Part shown: piece by piece, positions 27,401-35,986 of the stretch
Layout: each line of letters begins with the position of its first letter
How positions within the stretch are numbered: position 1 is the stretch's first letter
Assembly: GCF_016587375.1 (NCBI RefSeq)
Contig: NZ_BNJG01000002.1
Span: 682,001 to 746,000, forward strand
Source of the DNA: Ktedonobacter robiniae
GTDB lineage: Bacteria > Chloroflexota > Ktedonobacteria > Ktedonobacterales > Ktedonobacteraceae
Length of the DNA stretch: 64,000 nt
Direction of reading: 5' to 3'
Notes under the pieces: model-generated
What the model was told of the DNA's origin: nothing
Database searches by the model: none
The model's input: the letters and a program-made list of their open reading frames with translations, nothing else
Made by a program: the position numbers and the translations under genes

Positions 27401-27635
27401 CGGAATGGGTGTGATAGCCATACCAGTAGCCATTCCCACGAGAACGAACCTCTTTGAGCACATTCAAGTGACCATATTGGCCCTGAAAGGAAAAGGAGGA
27501 ATGCGTCGCCAACCAGGCCCGCCACGCTCCTTTGTCTTCTGGAAATATAGGCAATGGTGGCTGGTTGAGGGTATGCAAAAGATAGCACTGGTTCTCGGGA
27601 GACCAGAGCAGGGCATGAGCTGCTGGCTTTGGCAT
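24447..27635 (-). CDS. Large MalT-like LuxR-family ATP-dependent regulator
   Basis: 1062 residues. The start at 27635 (MPKPAAHALLWSPENQCYLL) has GAAAGGAAG in front. Residues 1-150 form an N-terminal module often seen on these proteins (plain sequence motif GYHTHSGQSRKRYLG). Then a STAND ATPase: Walker A SASAGWGKTTLLSAW (about residue 195) and Walker B LVLILDDYHVI (about 285). A long TPR-like helical region follows, and a C-terminal LuxR HTH (LSEQEQRVLRLLVAGRSNPEIANALVISLNTVKTHVQSLYRKL). Such proteins activate transcription when an inducer and ATP promote oligomerisation. No obvious target operon adjoins. Intact. Confidence 0.92.
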   Translation of the reverse strand: MPKPAAHALLWSPENQCYLLHTLNQPPLPIFPEDKGAWRAWLATHSSFSFQGQYGHLNVLKEVRSRGNGYWYGYHTHSGQSRKRYLGTDATVTLVRLEEMAQDLQENQQKPSSFPSRVLEASPVSLHLFPAGNEAPSRLVEPGDSFDAPGMLMVLTRLTPPPLPATLVVRERLLSALEAALSRPLTLLSASAGWGKTTLLSAWAQQHQGAVAWLSLEPLDNDPTRFWISVIAALRTCWPDMGTRALALLHTSAPLSSSLTTLLNEFAGQHAENSPLVLILDDYHVIEEPSIHASLTFWLEHAPPQVHLVLGSRVDPDLPLSRLRVRGHLVEIRDTNLRFTREETQRFLTQRMGLALSETDVTLLEARTEGWIASLQLAALFLQKQADPSTSVHLLSGSQRFVLDYLREEILTNLPEDLQDFLLQTSWLNPLSASLCDAIRGREDSAHLLEWIERANLFLQPLSESRQWYHYHALWKQAMQHEAQLRLGTATIRSLRSKASQWYEQQRMFPEAIEAALACEEFSRAAVLIGRFLVPHSFHNEYHLLCSWLKRMPEKPLQAQPELCLQYVLALTFTTDRRSPGTWEQVERLLQWAKQGFEATQQWEQLGEALQLHAELAFFQDDQARALALTRQASSLLSGQSLMYSDNVVMSGLEAFLAGETDVAYQRLLEGYRGLKNLDNLSAAFATSLMLGEVCLEKGELHRASHYYHQALAHMDEDQEIARQQLLLSTGSTEPFFLSWAYHALAQLAYERNELSDAQRHLSGAQTLRATPEKGIHVLTSGALVQARLLHACGETQKALEMLSKWEMHTRFSWSLRVIRVCQARLQLAHGDLSAVEQWVQGKDQTFSSRTHEQEEALPLLLQQEEALLLVRLHIAQKRGETALNELVPWKEKAQAQRRKRSVLEIQILEALAHVACQEYSQAKSSLLQALRLAYPENYQRLFLDEGPAMEALLSMLLPELREASLIAYVRTLLGAFTQKAGAQSTEEVVPLRENALLPEPLSEQEQRVLRLLVAGRSNPEIANALVISLNTVKTHVQSLYRKLGVHNRVEASEVARRLSLL

Positions 27636-27953
27636 GGCTTCCTTTCTTCTCCACAACTCCACAATGAACGTCTTCCCCAACTCCCCAACAGGGTGAGTAT
27701 ACCAAAGGGGAGGCGAGCCTGCAAGCGTGCGCATCCGCTCCAGCTTCATCTGTCCAGACGGTTCAATGACGCGTCAGGAGAATAGTTCAAAATCGACCGT
27801 TAAATGCATCTCAAAACCGTCCCCTTTAATGAGACATATAGCTCTGCTTTTCTAGAGTTGCGGCGCATGGCCTTCCTACGCACGAACTCTTTTCTTGACA
27901 ATTCTCAAAAAGTTGGACAATCAATGGGAGTCTTGAGACAAAAGGAAGAGATT

Positions 27954-28529
27954 ATGAAGATTGGCTATGTGCGCGTCTCCAAACACGAACAAAACGAGGC
28001 ACTCCAGATTGATGCGCTGGAAGCAGCAGGATGTGAGAAATGGTTTGTGGACAAGATTACGGGATCAAAAGCCGAGCGCAAAGGACTGAACGAAGCGCTG
28101 GCCTATGTCCGATCAGGCGACACCTTCATGGTTTGGAAATTGGATCGGGCAGGACGCTCCTTGAAGCACCTGATCGAACTCCTCAGGAATCTCCAAGGGC
28201 GAAACATCGAGTTTGTGAGCATTACCGAACAGATAGATACCACAACCCCGGGTGGCAAGCTGATCTTTCATCTGATGGGAGCACTCGCCGAATTTGAGCG
28301 TGACCTCATTCGTGAGCGGACCAATGCCGGGTTAGCAGCAGCCAAGGCCAGAGGACGGGTCGGCGAGAGGCCCAGAAAGCTCAAGACCAATGGAAAAATT
28401 GCTCTGGCGAAGCGTATGTTCGACGACCAGAGCCATTCCATCCCTGAAATTTGTGCTGCGTTGGGGATCTCTCGTGCCACGCTTTACCGATATATCAAAG
28501 AGGCAACCACTCCATCATCAGACTCATAA
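27954..28529 (+). CDS. Serine resolvase/invertase
   Basis: 191 residues, full-length small serine recombinase. The catalytic Ser is in MKIGYVRVSKHEQN, followed by the conserved YVRSGDTFMVWKLDRAGRS and the GALAEFERDLIRERT helix. The C-terminal HTH is SIPEICAALGISRATLYRYI. The start at 27954 follows AAGGAAGAG. A near-repeat upstream (TTGACAATTCTC and TTGGACAATC, 27895-27923) could be a half-site pair, but I cannot define a res site. No transposase adjoins, so it may be a Tn3 remnant or a stand-alone resolvase. Confidence 0.9.
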   Translation: MKIGYVRVSKHEQNEALQIDALEAAGCEKWFVDKITGSKAERKGLNEALAYVRSGDTFMVWKLDRAGRSLKHLIELLRNLQGRNIEFVSITEQIDTTTPGGKLIFHLMGALAEFERDLIRERTNAGLAAAKARGRVGERPRKLKTNGKIALAKRMFDDQSHSIPEICAALGISRATLYRYIKEATTPSSDS

Positions 28530-28649
28530 GCTAAAAAGAGGAAGCGATCTGTTCGCTGTCATTACCTCAGATAATTATACAGAAATTACCTCACTGAATT
28601 TTTGGATTTACACCCAAGCGATCTTTCTGATGTAGAGTGAAAGTGTCAC

Positions 28650-29120
28650 CAACGTTATCTCCCTCCCCAGTCCAGACAAGGCAGGCCTCCAATTCACTCA
28701 TTGCGTTCCATTTTTGATGCCATCTTCTACGTCCTGCGTACCGATTGCCCGTGGCGTTACCTGCCAACTAACTTTCCGCCGTGGCAAACAGTTTTCTATC
28801 ATTTTCGTTGCTTACGCCTCAAAAAGATCTGGGCCGACGCAGCTTATCGAGGCCAAGAACTGGCCGAGTGGTGTCTGACCCAAGGCAACTGGAACCTGGA
28901 GGTCGTCGAGCGACAACCAGGCACGCGTGGCTTCAGTGTCTTACCCAGAAGGTGGGTAGTCGAACAAACATTGAGTTAGATCTCCCACAATAGGAGACTC
29001 AGTAAGGATTACGAACGAAAGGTGCAGACCAGCGAGACGCTGATCCAGGTGGCGATGATTCGGCTGCTCCTCGCCCGTTTGGCGCGGCATCTACGAACCC
29101 GTTCCCACCCATTATTCTAG
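28650..29120 (+). pseudogene. IS5-family transposase with internal deletion and TAG
   Basis: The N-terminal end (IFDAIFYVLRTDCPWRYLPTNFPPWQTVFYHF) is joined directly to the C-terminal part (KIWADAAYRGQELAEWC, VVERQPGTRGFSVLPRRWVVEQTLS), leaving out about 120 central residues with the first catalytic Asp. A TAG at 28977-28979 replaces Trp (family: RTLSWISHNRRLSKDYE), after which the frame continues to 29120. Family certain, inactive. Confidence 0.8.
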
Positions 29121-29501
29121 ATCTTGGTTGATATCCCAGAGGTTGCCTTCAGGATCGACAAATATGGCAGTGCGTACCCCCCAGGGATGATCGGTGGGTG
29201 GTCGGAGGAAGGGAACACCCGCTGCTTTGAGGGTTTCATAGGTCGCATGAACATCTTCAACTCGAGAGGCTATCATGGCACGCGGGTTGCCCTCGATATT
29301 AACTGCGTCGGGCTCAATCCCAAAGAGTTTTGCGACTCCTTCTGGTGATTGCAGGGTCAGGTAGCGGTCTTGCACCTTGAAGGTGGCAACGCCGGGATCG
29401 CTTCCTACAAAGGGGAGTTTGAGGACATCACGATAAAATGCGGTACATTTGTCCAGTTCGCGCACAAAGAGCAGTATGGCGTCTATGCCGAGCTTCATCA
29501 T
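29112..29501 (-). CDS. VOC-family (glyoxalase/dioxygenase-like) protein
   Basis: 129 residues, one vicinal-oxygen-chelate domain: KLGIDAILLFVRELDKCTAFYRDVLKLP at the start, then two beta-alpha-beta units ending GVRTAIFVDPEGNLWDINQ. The start is the double ATG at 29501/29498. The last Glu-containing strand of metal-binding members reads NLWDI (Glu replaced by Asp). The substrate is unknown; many relatives give drug or electrophile tolerance. It stands alone. Confidence 0.8.
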   Translation of the reverse strand: MMKLGIDAILLFVRELDKCTAFYRDVLKLPFVGSDPGVATFKVQDRYLTLQSPEGVAKLFGIEPDAVNIEGNPRAMIASRVEDVHATYETLKAAGVPFLRPPTDHPWGVRTAIFVDPEGNLWDINQDLE

Positions 29502-29558
29502 CAGGTATACCCTTTCTTTATTCAGCAACCAAAATCGAGGACAGAAATCAAGAACCAA

Positions 29559-29919
29559 TCAGGCGGCCTATGATGGTTCTGCTTCTGGTTGCGAAAACTC
29601 TCAACATGCGCAGTCGTATGCTCACGTTTCCGTTACTATACCAGGGAGGGATCGAGTAATACTTCTCCCATCTTGCTCTTTTGGCCACGCAGCATTACCG
29701 CCGCGCATTGCAAAACACGGTCTGAGCAGAAGAGCCTAACCCTGTCCCAAACACGCTCTTACATTTCCTCTCTCAAGCGAAAATCCGTTTTCAGATGCAT
29801 TTGGATTTTTTGCTGAATGTTGTTCATACCCTCTTGTCCTCGTCTCAAACGCCCTCTTGCTCCTATAATCTGAACAAAAGATCAACTATTGAGAAACGCT
29901 TTCGAGGTATGCTGGACAT
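29559..29919. other. Intergenic stretch without recognisable features
   Basis: 360 bp between the VOC gene and the zinc-ribbon ORF. No hairpin, repeat or credible ORF was noticed. Confidence 0.4.
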
Positions 29920-30129
29920 ATGAAGCACTCCCCCCTTTTCTGTCCAAAGTGTGGCAAGAGGAATGAAGCCACGTGTACTCACTGTTCCGCATGTGGAACT
30001 GCCTCCCGGCTCTCAGGAGCAACGGCTCTTGCGGAAGAGCCGTTGCTCCGATCAGCCTTTAAGTCCCATACTTGCGATACCGCCGATCAGATGCTTCTGA
30101 GAGAAATAATAAATGAGCAGGAGTGGTAG
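29920..30129 (+). CDS. Truncated zinc-ribbon protein
   Basis: 69 residues, of which the first 25 are a zinc ribbon (FCPKCGKRNEATCTHCSACG). After residue 32 the frame runs through a 15-bp hairpin and then antisense to an ABC permease fragment, so the remainder is not native. Probably the 5' remnant of a longer zinc-ribbon membrane protein. Confidence 0.5.
   Translation: MKHSPLFCPKCGKRNEATCTHCSACGTASRLSGATALAEEPLLRSAFKSHTCDTADQMLLREIINEQEW
30016..30049. terminator. Perfect 15-bp hairpin
   Basis: GGAGCAACGGCTCTT (30016-30030), loop GCGG, then AAGAGCCGTTGCTCC (30035-30049). It lies 25 bp past the stop of the minus-strand permease fragment, where it most likely terminated that gene. No T-run follows. 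Confidence 0.6.
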
Positions 30130-30215
30130 CAGGAGACTATTCGCCAGTACATTGAAAGCCAGGGATAGGAGGAAGGGGCGGCGTTCATCCACGAGGCTGA
30201 AGACCTCGCGGTTTT
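30074..30215 (-). pseudogene. Sugar ABC permease C-terminal fragment
   Basis: On the minus strand, ERRPFLLSLAFNVLANSLLL ... IGGIASMGLKG-stop. The terminal hydrophobic helix plus the final FxxxxxLIxGIAxxGLKG are typical of carbohydrate ABC-transporter permeases (MalG/GanQ type). Only about 45 residues remain. Upstream it abuts IS3 remnants. Confidence 0.5.
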
Positions 30216-30269
30216 CTCGCCGCGCCCCGTATAAAATACCTGTTTGCTACTGTTAGAGCTCGCGGCATA

Positions 30270-30430
30270 TGAGACAAGCCTCAAACTGCCCTCGGCAGTG
30301 CTCGATAAAGCGAAAACGGTCTTCCACGGATGCGAGAAGATGGAGAGTGCCTTTTCCAGGATGTCACGCTCCTGCCTCAACGCCTCATTTTCTCACCGTA
30401 AGCGGCGCAACTTCTCAGCTTCTGGCTGAA
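30270..30430 (-). pseudogene. IS3-family OrfA/OrfB junction remnant
   Basis: The minus strand reads EAEKLRRLR-stop-ENEALRQERDILEKALSIFS, the coiled-coil end of an IS3 OrfA with a TGA inside, then in another frame RFRFIEHCRGQFEACLICRELSQ, which resembles the start of OrfB. A short scar only. Confidence 0.55.
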
Positions 30431-30762
30431 GATGTTCACTACCAACGAAGGCTCGTTCTCCGTTGGCAGCCAAGCACACAAGCAGAGCGCTAGGATAGGC
30501 ATATACCCTGCTTGTGCGAAAGCCATTACTGCTACCTAGCATTCAGAGACGCAGGCAGCTGCTGCATATACCAAATCACCTTCTCTATATCATCCTCTCC
30601 TGTGTGAAACTGGCAAGTGGGTAGGTCTTGAGATTTGTCGCATACCTTTCTGGTACGCCTCCTGCGTTGCTTGTTGGGTCCATTGGAGCAAAACGCAGAT
30701 GTGAACTTGAACGTATCATAGTAAGGATAACAAATAAAAAGAAGCAAACAGGAGGCCATCCT

Positions 30763-31259
30763 ATGCGCTACTTGATCCGTGAGAAGATCTTCCATCTGGG
30801 GGAAGATTCGACTATCCTGAGCGAAACAGGAGAACCGATCTTTGAGGTCGACGGCAAGGTCTTCAGCCTGCACCATCGGCTCATCATTCGCGACAGAAGT
30901 GGAAACGAGGTCGCGAGCGTTCATCGACGGCTGTTCGCCTTACGCCCAACCTACGAGATCACCCGTAGGGGCAGGAACTCGCAGAAGTCCGCAAACACCT
31001 GATTAGCCCATTTGTTGACCGCTTCACCGTGGACATTCCCGGACCAAATGATCTGCACATTACCGGGTCGATCTTTGAGCACGAGTTCAGCATCACACAG
31101 GCAGGTCAGCTTGTTGCAACAGTCTCGAAACGCTGGTTCGCTTTGCGGGATACTTATAGCGTCGATATCGCTCCTGACCAGGACGATGTCCTCATTCTTG
31201 CCAGCGTGCTCGCGCTCGATCTCGCCGAAGATCAGGAACGCGAACATCGTGATGAGTAG
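30763..31259 (+). pseudogene. LURP-one-related (LOR) domain protein, one frameshift
   Basis: The start at 30763 (MRYLIREKIFHLGEDSTILSE) follows AGGAGG. LOR features: VDGKVFSLHHRLIIRDRSGNEVA, RRLFALRPTYEI, then after the shift ITGSIFEHEFSITQAGQLVATVSKRWFALRDTYSVDI. The shift is at the GGGG run 30965-30968; a fifth G would join the frames (RPTYEITRRGQELAEVRKHL). Corrected length is 166 residues, the normal size. LOR proteins are tubby-like folds that bind phospholipid or scramble membranes in eukaryotes; the bacterial role is unknown. Confidence 0.8.
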
Positions 31260-31283
31260 TATCCAGAAGTGAGTTTGCTTGCT

Positions 31284-31312
31284 TTGACAACAATGCTCGG
31301 TTTTGATATGTT
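31284..31312 (+). promoter_or_regulatory. Promoter of the SMI1-like gene
   Basis: TTGACA (31284-31289), a 17-bp spacer and TATGTT (31307-31312), about 59 bp before the start codon at 31371. Confidence 0.55.
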
Positions 31313-31370
31313 GATCTTCAATCTGCAGAAAAAGCGTTTGAGGAAGACCTGAGGACAGGAAAGAAGGACA

Positions 31371-32190
31371 TGGCCAGTTATTTAGAGCGTTATCTCCAAG
31401 GTGAGTGTATCCAAGTCTTGTCGCGCTAGGTGATCAGATACAGAACGAGCCAATATACTCCGATGCTTGGGCAGTGGCCTGCGAAACCATGAGACGGGTT
31501 CGGCAGAACATTGAAAGAATGATCCCTCGTTTGCGAGCACTTGGCTACGTATTTCTCCACGATCAGCTCCCCAAGGAGAGAGGCTGCTCCGTGCAGGAGC
31601 TTGCTTGGATCCAAGCAAATCCACCAGTACGTACCGAACCTCCTTCAAATATCGTTGTGCAGTTAGGTGTTTTGGAGCGTGAAGTAGGACTCCTTCCCCT
31701 TTCCTTGCGAGCCTTCTATCAAGAAGTTGGCGGGGTGAACTTCGTGGGTTGGAATGAAGAGGCGGAGATCTTTGATCCGTTGGTTGTCTACGCATTTGGT
31801 CGGGAACTGGTTGAGGGACCGGATGAAGAGCCACCAGAGGATAGCGATGACTGGGCCGATGGGTATAGAGAAGAAGAACAGCCGCTCCCAGAGGAATACT
31901 ATCATGTGGTTATTGCTCCCGATTTGTATCACAAAGCGAATATGAGTGATGGCTCCCCCTATGAAATCCGCATTTCGAAGACCGCCACTACCGATGCAAT
32001 CTTGCTCAATGAAGAGCATCACACGACCTTTGTCAACTACTTGCGCCTCTGTTTCAGGGGAGGAAGGGAACGCATCGCAATGCATGGTTCCCTTCCTCCC
32101 CCTGAGATCGTTGCCTCAACGAATCTGCTGTACGATACTTTCACGTTGAAGACATATCAATGCCGTCATTTGTGCGTATATTGTCACTGA
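31371..32190 (+). CDS. SMI1/KNR4-like hypothetical protein, frameshift near the start
   Basis: The ATG at 31371 (MASYLERYLQGECIQV) follows AGGAAAGAAGG. After about 13 codons that frame meets TAG, while the frame reading SLVALGDQIQNEPIYSDAWA continues to 32190. So about 272 residues need one frame correction near 31410. The centre (VVQLGVLEREVGLLPLSLRAFYQEVGGVNFVG) matches the SMI1/KNR4 pattern of toxin-immunity and related proteins. An acidic loop (EEPPEDSDDWADGYREEEQ) follows. I recognise the N-terminal helix as common in Ktedonobacteria proteins; the function is unknown. No toxin gene adjoins. Confidence 0.55.
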
Positions 32191-32227
32191 ACTTCAGATA
32201 ACTATAGCCGTGGGGAGTCGTCATTTC

Positions 32228-33235
32228 TTACCCAACAAGGAGTGCCTTGCCTCCCTGCCTCTGTGCCTGTTGTGCATAGCGCACCGCTTGTTTCGCATCT
32301 GCAAGCGCGAACGCCTGGCCAGATCCCAAAACGATCCTTCCCTGCGCCATCAAACTCAGCAACTGGTTCGCGATCCCCCTAGCCTCCTCAAGAGACACGC
32401 TCGAGAGCCAGGGATAGATCCACCAGCCTCGCACACTCGTCACGCCATATATCATCTTTGGTGCAAACACTGGTAGAATCATCTTGCCGGGGTCCGTCTG
32501 TCCATGCGTCGAGAGTGCTCCGTATTGGAGCATGACGCCACCAAACCGGAGACTTTGTAACACGTCTGCACCAACTTGTCCAGCAACACTATCCATTGCC
32601 TTACCGACACCAGTGCTGCCAGTAATCTGTGCTATCCGCTCGACGACATTCTCATCGGCAGAACAGATCACCTCGTCAGCACCCATGTCCAGAAGTCCCT
32701 GGACCTGCTCTCGGCTCCGGACAATGTTGATTGTTTTCAGCCCAAGAATTTGGGAAAGTTGGATCACCAGGCGTCCAACCGCCGAATTTGCCGCAGTTTG
32801 CACGAGCCACTCACCTCGTTCGACCTGGAGTTCCTGGGTCAGCATAACCCACGCTGTCATGGGATTGATGATAAGCTGTGCTGCCATCTCATCGCTCACC
32901 GTATCAGGAACAAGCAAGAGTCTGGACGCGTCAGCAACCAGGTATTCTTGCCAACATCCCCAGCTATTGAAAGGAATCACTCGTTGCCCGACGTGAAAGC
33001 CTTGAACGCCTTCACCAAGGCTCTCAATAACTCCCATCCCTTCAATTCCTGGGCTGATCGGCAATGGTGGTAAGATACCGTAGCGCCCTCGCATAATATG
33101 GAGATCTGAAGAATGGACGGGGCGTACACGCATACGTATCAGAACCTGATTGGTCTTTGGTTCCGGTACGGGCACGTCAACAACCTGGAGAACCTCTGTA
33201 GGCTCCCCGAAACGTTCAAATTGAATACTTAACAT
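32228..33235 (-). CDS. Zinc-free MDR reductase (MECR/enoyl-reductase-like)
   Basis: 335 residues. GroES-like domain first (VLIRMRVRPVHSSDLHIMRGRYG, PGIEGMGVIESLGEGV), then the Rossmann domain with QTAANSAVGRLVIQLSQILG (the SAVG turn typical of 2-enoyl-thioester reductases) and a C-terminal return (VRYAQQAQRQGGKALL). No zinc ligands. Expected to reduce enoyl-CoA/ACP or small enones with NADPH. It converges with the SMI1-like gene. Intact. Confidence 0.85.
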   Translation of the reverse strand: MLSIQFERFGEPTEVLQVVDVPVPEPKTNQVLIRMRVRPVHSSDLHIMRGRYGILPPLPISPGIEGMGVIESLGEGVQGFHVGQRVIPFNSWGCWQEYLVADASRLLLVPDTVSDEMAAQLIINPMTAWVMLTQELQVERGEWLVQTAANSAVGRLVIQLSQILGLKTINIVRSREQVQGLLDMGADEVICSADENVVERIAQITGSTGVGKAMDSVAGQVGADVLQSLRFGGVMLQYGALSTHGQTDPGKMILPVFAPKMIYGVTSVRGWWIYPWLSSVSLEEARGIANQLLSLMAQGRIVLGSGQAFALADAKQAVRYAQQAQRQGGKALLVG

Positions 33236-33305
33236 CGCTCAATCTCCAATCCTTTCTTCCATTCACAATCTTGCAAATTACTCATGAGTTTTTCGGACTT
33301 GACAT

Positions 33306-33434
33306 AGTGCTACTTTGTTGACCAGGGAAAATCGCTCCCAATTTTGGAAGTATAGCCTGAACAATTTGTGCTTAGATAGGCATCATTTGATGGGTTTCAA
33401 ACGAGACAAAATCCATTGTCAACAAACTAGCGCT
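33306..33434. mobile_element. MITE B, left of the histidine kinase
   Basis: The ends AGTGCTACTTTGTTGAC (33306-33322) and GTCAACAAACTAGCGCT (33418-33434) are 15/17 inverted repeats. The interior ends in GAGACAAAATCC, shared with MITE A (AAGACAAAATCC). 129 bp, non-coding. Confidence 0.7.
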
Positions 33435-33480
33435 ACAGCGGTGTTCACAAAGATTGAGCCAGATGGCAAGGGAACGTGTC

Positions 33481-35325
33481 TCATTTTCCTCGAGATGGTG
33501 TGATGGGCACGGTAAACCAGAACGTGGCGCCCTCGCCAGGAGCACTCTGCACTCCAACGCTCCCCTCATGCCGTTCAATGAACACTCTACACAAATAGAG
33601 GGCCAATCCGAAGCTCAGATCCAGTTCATGCTGGACAGCACTCCCTTTGGCACGATAGAAGCGCTCCCAGATATGGTCAAGATCTTCTCTCGCAATGCCT
33701 GCTCCCTCGTTGTGGACGGTGATGCGGGCGAGAGCTTCCTCAATTCTTAACTGCACCACCACAGGCTGTCCTGGAGGAGAATAGGTGCGTGCATTCGTCA
33801 GGTAGGTGGTGAGAACGTGCTTGACTCGCCCAGCATCGGCGAGGATGGGCACCCTTTGTTCCGGAGAAGGAATATCCAGCATAATGGGGTGCTCTGGCGC
33901 AGATCGTTGCTGCCTGGCCACCACCTCTCTCAGCAGTGTGAGCAGATCCTCAGGGTTCAGGAAGAATGGGAGCGTATTGGTCTGGATACGCGCATCATCG
34001 ATCAAGTCATTGATCATCTGCTGCTGAAGCTCGGCACTCTGCGAGGCAACGGCTAAGGGGTGCTGAACATAGACAATGGGTTCGCCTATCTGAGCAGGCG
34101 GAGGGACAAGCTGCCCTTTGAAGGTCTGCAAGCGGCGCTGGGCTAATTGCAGATTGCCCAGGATCCCCGTCAGCGGGGTGCGCAGTTCATGACTGGCCAG
34201 GGTCAGAAATTCGCCAGCCAGGCGACGCACTTCCTGCTGGGCAAGGGCTCTGTTCTTTTTCCCTTCCTGTGCAGAGAAACCGTGAATGCCCTCAATGAGC
34301 AGCATGGTCTGCGCGGTAACGGCTTTCACGAGCACGATCTCCTCTGGCGTGTACGCTCCTTCCGAACGCGCTTTGACGACAAGCAGCGTACCAACCAACC
34401 GCTGCCCCAGAAACAGAGGAACGAACAGGATGGTCTCGGAGCCAGGAGACACGGGGTAAAGAGACGCCGGAAAAGGCAATTGTTTCCCGAGACGTTCAAT
34501 GGTGTGCAACTGATCCATAGCAAGCACGACCTCCTGGTTGGCGCCCAGGCGAGCGTATGCCGCATCGCCAAGCACTTCTGAGCCATGGAAGTATCCCCCG
34601 ATGTCCCGCCAGTACTGTTCTTGTTCAGCGGTCAAGCCACTTCCTGCGACATAATACAGATGGCCCGTTCGATGACCGAGCGCGATCATATTCACATTGT
34701 GACAATTCAGGACAGACTGGATGACATCCACCACCTGCTGGGCCACGAAGAGCACCGGAGACGAGAGGAGGAAGGTTTCTTCCGGCAAGACGCATTCCAT
34801 CTGCTCGGGAATCTGCGCGATCGCGGTGAGCAGATCCAACATCGACTCGTGGACACGTTGGAGATAGGAAATTTCATCCCCACAATGGAAGATCGAGACG
34901 GTTTCTTCTGTATCGTGCCCTTGAGCACTCACGGGAAAGGTGCGAACCGTGACCGAGATCTTGCGCCCGGAAGGGAGGTGCAGCAGCATCTGTTCTGGCA
35001 AACCGGCTCCTGTTGTCCCGGCAAGAGCGAGGTTCATCAGCCATTGCTCTGAGGGAGCACATGGTGGCTGCTCATCAGAGCGGATGTAGGATGTGAGAAA
35101 TTGCTGGTAGTCTCTTCCTTGACATTGGGCTTCGGAACCCACTTCAAAGAGCGTGCGAGCAGCGGCATTGATCCGTACAACCTTCTGGTTATGGTCACAC
35201 GCAATGAGACCCTCCGGGAACGACTCCCAAATGGCTTTCAACTGGTGAAGTTGCATCTGGTCGTGTGGTGTGATCCTCAAAGGGCGGGAGTGAGGAATCG
35301 ACTTCCCTCCAGACATCCCCCCCAT
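33481..35325 (-). CDS. PAS-GAF sensor histidine kinase
   Basis: 614 residues, no membrane segment, so a cytoplasmic sensor. PAS at residues 25-140 (IWESFPEGLIACDHNQKVVRINAAARTLF), GAF at about 190-350 (VNMIALGHRTGHLYYVAGSG ... GQRLVGTLLVVKA), HisKA with the H-box LASHELRTPLTGILGNL (about 375), then HATPase_c with an N-box HVLTTYLTNARTYS (normal TNAxKYS), G1 HNEGAGI and F-box ERFYRAKG. The ATP-lid Gly-rich segment is SFGLALYLCR. No response regulator adjoins, so it is an orphan kinase. Both flanks carry related MITEs (33306 and 35553). Confidence 0.9.
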   Translation of the reverse strand: MGGMSGGKSIPHSRPLRITPHDQMQLHQLKAIWESFPEGLIACDHNQKVVRINAAARTLFEVGSEAQCQGRDYQQFLTSYIRSDEQPPCAPSEQWLMNLALAGTTGAGLPEQMLLHLPSGRKISVTVRTFPVSAQGHDTEETVSIFHCGDEISYLQRVHESMLDLLTAIAQIPEQMECVLPEETFLLSSPVLFVAQQVVDVIQSVLNCHNVNMIALGHRTGHLYYVAGSGLTAEQEQYWRDIGGYFHGSEVLGDAAYARLGANQEVVLAMDQLHTIERLGKQLPFPASLYPVSPGSETILFVPLFLGQRLVGTLLVVKARSEGAYTPEEIVLVKAVTAQTMLLIEGIHGFSAQEGKKNRALAQQEVRRLAGEFLTLASHELRTPLTGILGNLQLAQRRLQTFKGQLVPPPAQIGEPIVYVQHPLAVASQSAELQQQMINDLIDDARIQTNTLPFFLNPEDLLTLLREVVARQQRSAPEHPIMLDIPSPEQRVPILADAGRVKHVLTTYLTNARTYSPPGQPVVVQLRIEEALARITVHNEGAGIAREDLDHIWERFYRAKGSAVQHELDLSFGLALYLCRVFIERHEGSVGVQSAPGEGATFWFTVPITPSRGK

Positions 35326-35552
35326 TCCTGTTTGCGTGGTGTGACATGGTGCGAGCTTTTACCCACCTTAGAGTTCCTCTCAGAAATGCTCAATCGTGTT
35401 GCAAGCTGAGAAAAAGAACACCTCTTATTAAGGCTATTGTATGCGTCGTGGAGAAAGGCTGCAATCTCATCACACTAAGATCGCCAGGGCGAGCACGCTG
35501 GTTTGAAAGACAGGCGAAAAAATGAGGTGGCTCAATCGTTGTGAATATTGCT

Positions 35553-35684
35553 ATAGCGGTACTTTGTGGACTGGGGAAATTGCGTCTGATAGAACGTTTT
35601 TATCTCGAGCAATTTGAGCTTGAAATGCTGCTCTTTCATAAGCTTAAAACAAGACAAAATCCCGAACCAACAAAGTACCGATAG
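35553..35684. mobile_element. MITE A, right of the histidine kinase
   Basis: The ends TATAGCGGTACTTTGTGGAC (35553-35572) and CCAACAAAGTACCGATA (35667-35683) are an imperfect inverted pair. It aligns along its length with MITE B (same GGGAAA start, same GACAAAATCC near the end), in the same orientation. Confidence 0.65.
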
Positions 35685-35744
35685 ACTGCCGGAATCATTC
35701 TTGATTTTAAACAAAGGTTCGTGTCCTATTGAGAGGAGAGAGGT

Positions 35745-35924
35745 CACCTGGGAGTCGCTCTTCCGGGACAAGAGGAGAACTGCGGAGCATTGACAGCGTA
35801 AGGCCGCAGGGCCTGATCATACATATTGGTAATAATGCGTGCTATGCGACGCGTGCGCGTGAGCAGGCAAGTGCGAGTGATCTCGCCAACCACACCAGCA
35901 TCGGCTGTCTCAGTTTCAGTGCTC
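35745..35924 (-). pseudogene. MarR-family regulator, N-terminal fragment
   Basis: The start at about 35924 (MSTETETADAGVVGEITRTC) opens the first dimer helix CLLTRTRRIARIITNMYDQALRPYAVNAPQFS, matching the MarR N-terminus up to the start of the HTH, then the homology ends in ten foreign residues. Its promoter is still perfect (see 35939-35967). Confidence 0.7.
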
Positions 35925-35938
35925 ATCATCGTGACCCC

Positions 35939-35967
35939 ACTATAGTGTATATACAACATATTGTCAA
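35939..35967 (-). promoter_or_regulatory. Promoter/operator of the MarR fragment
   Basis: On the minus strand: TTGACA (35967-35962), 17 bp, TATAGT (35944-35939). The palindrome TGTATATACA lies in the spacer, a likely repressor site. Confidence 0.7.
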
Positions 35968-35986
35968 GGTCTGGCACTGGCCTGCC

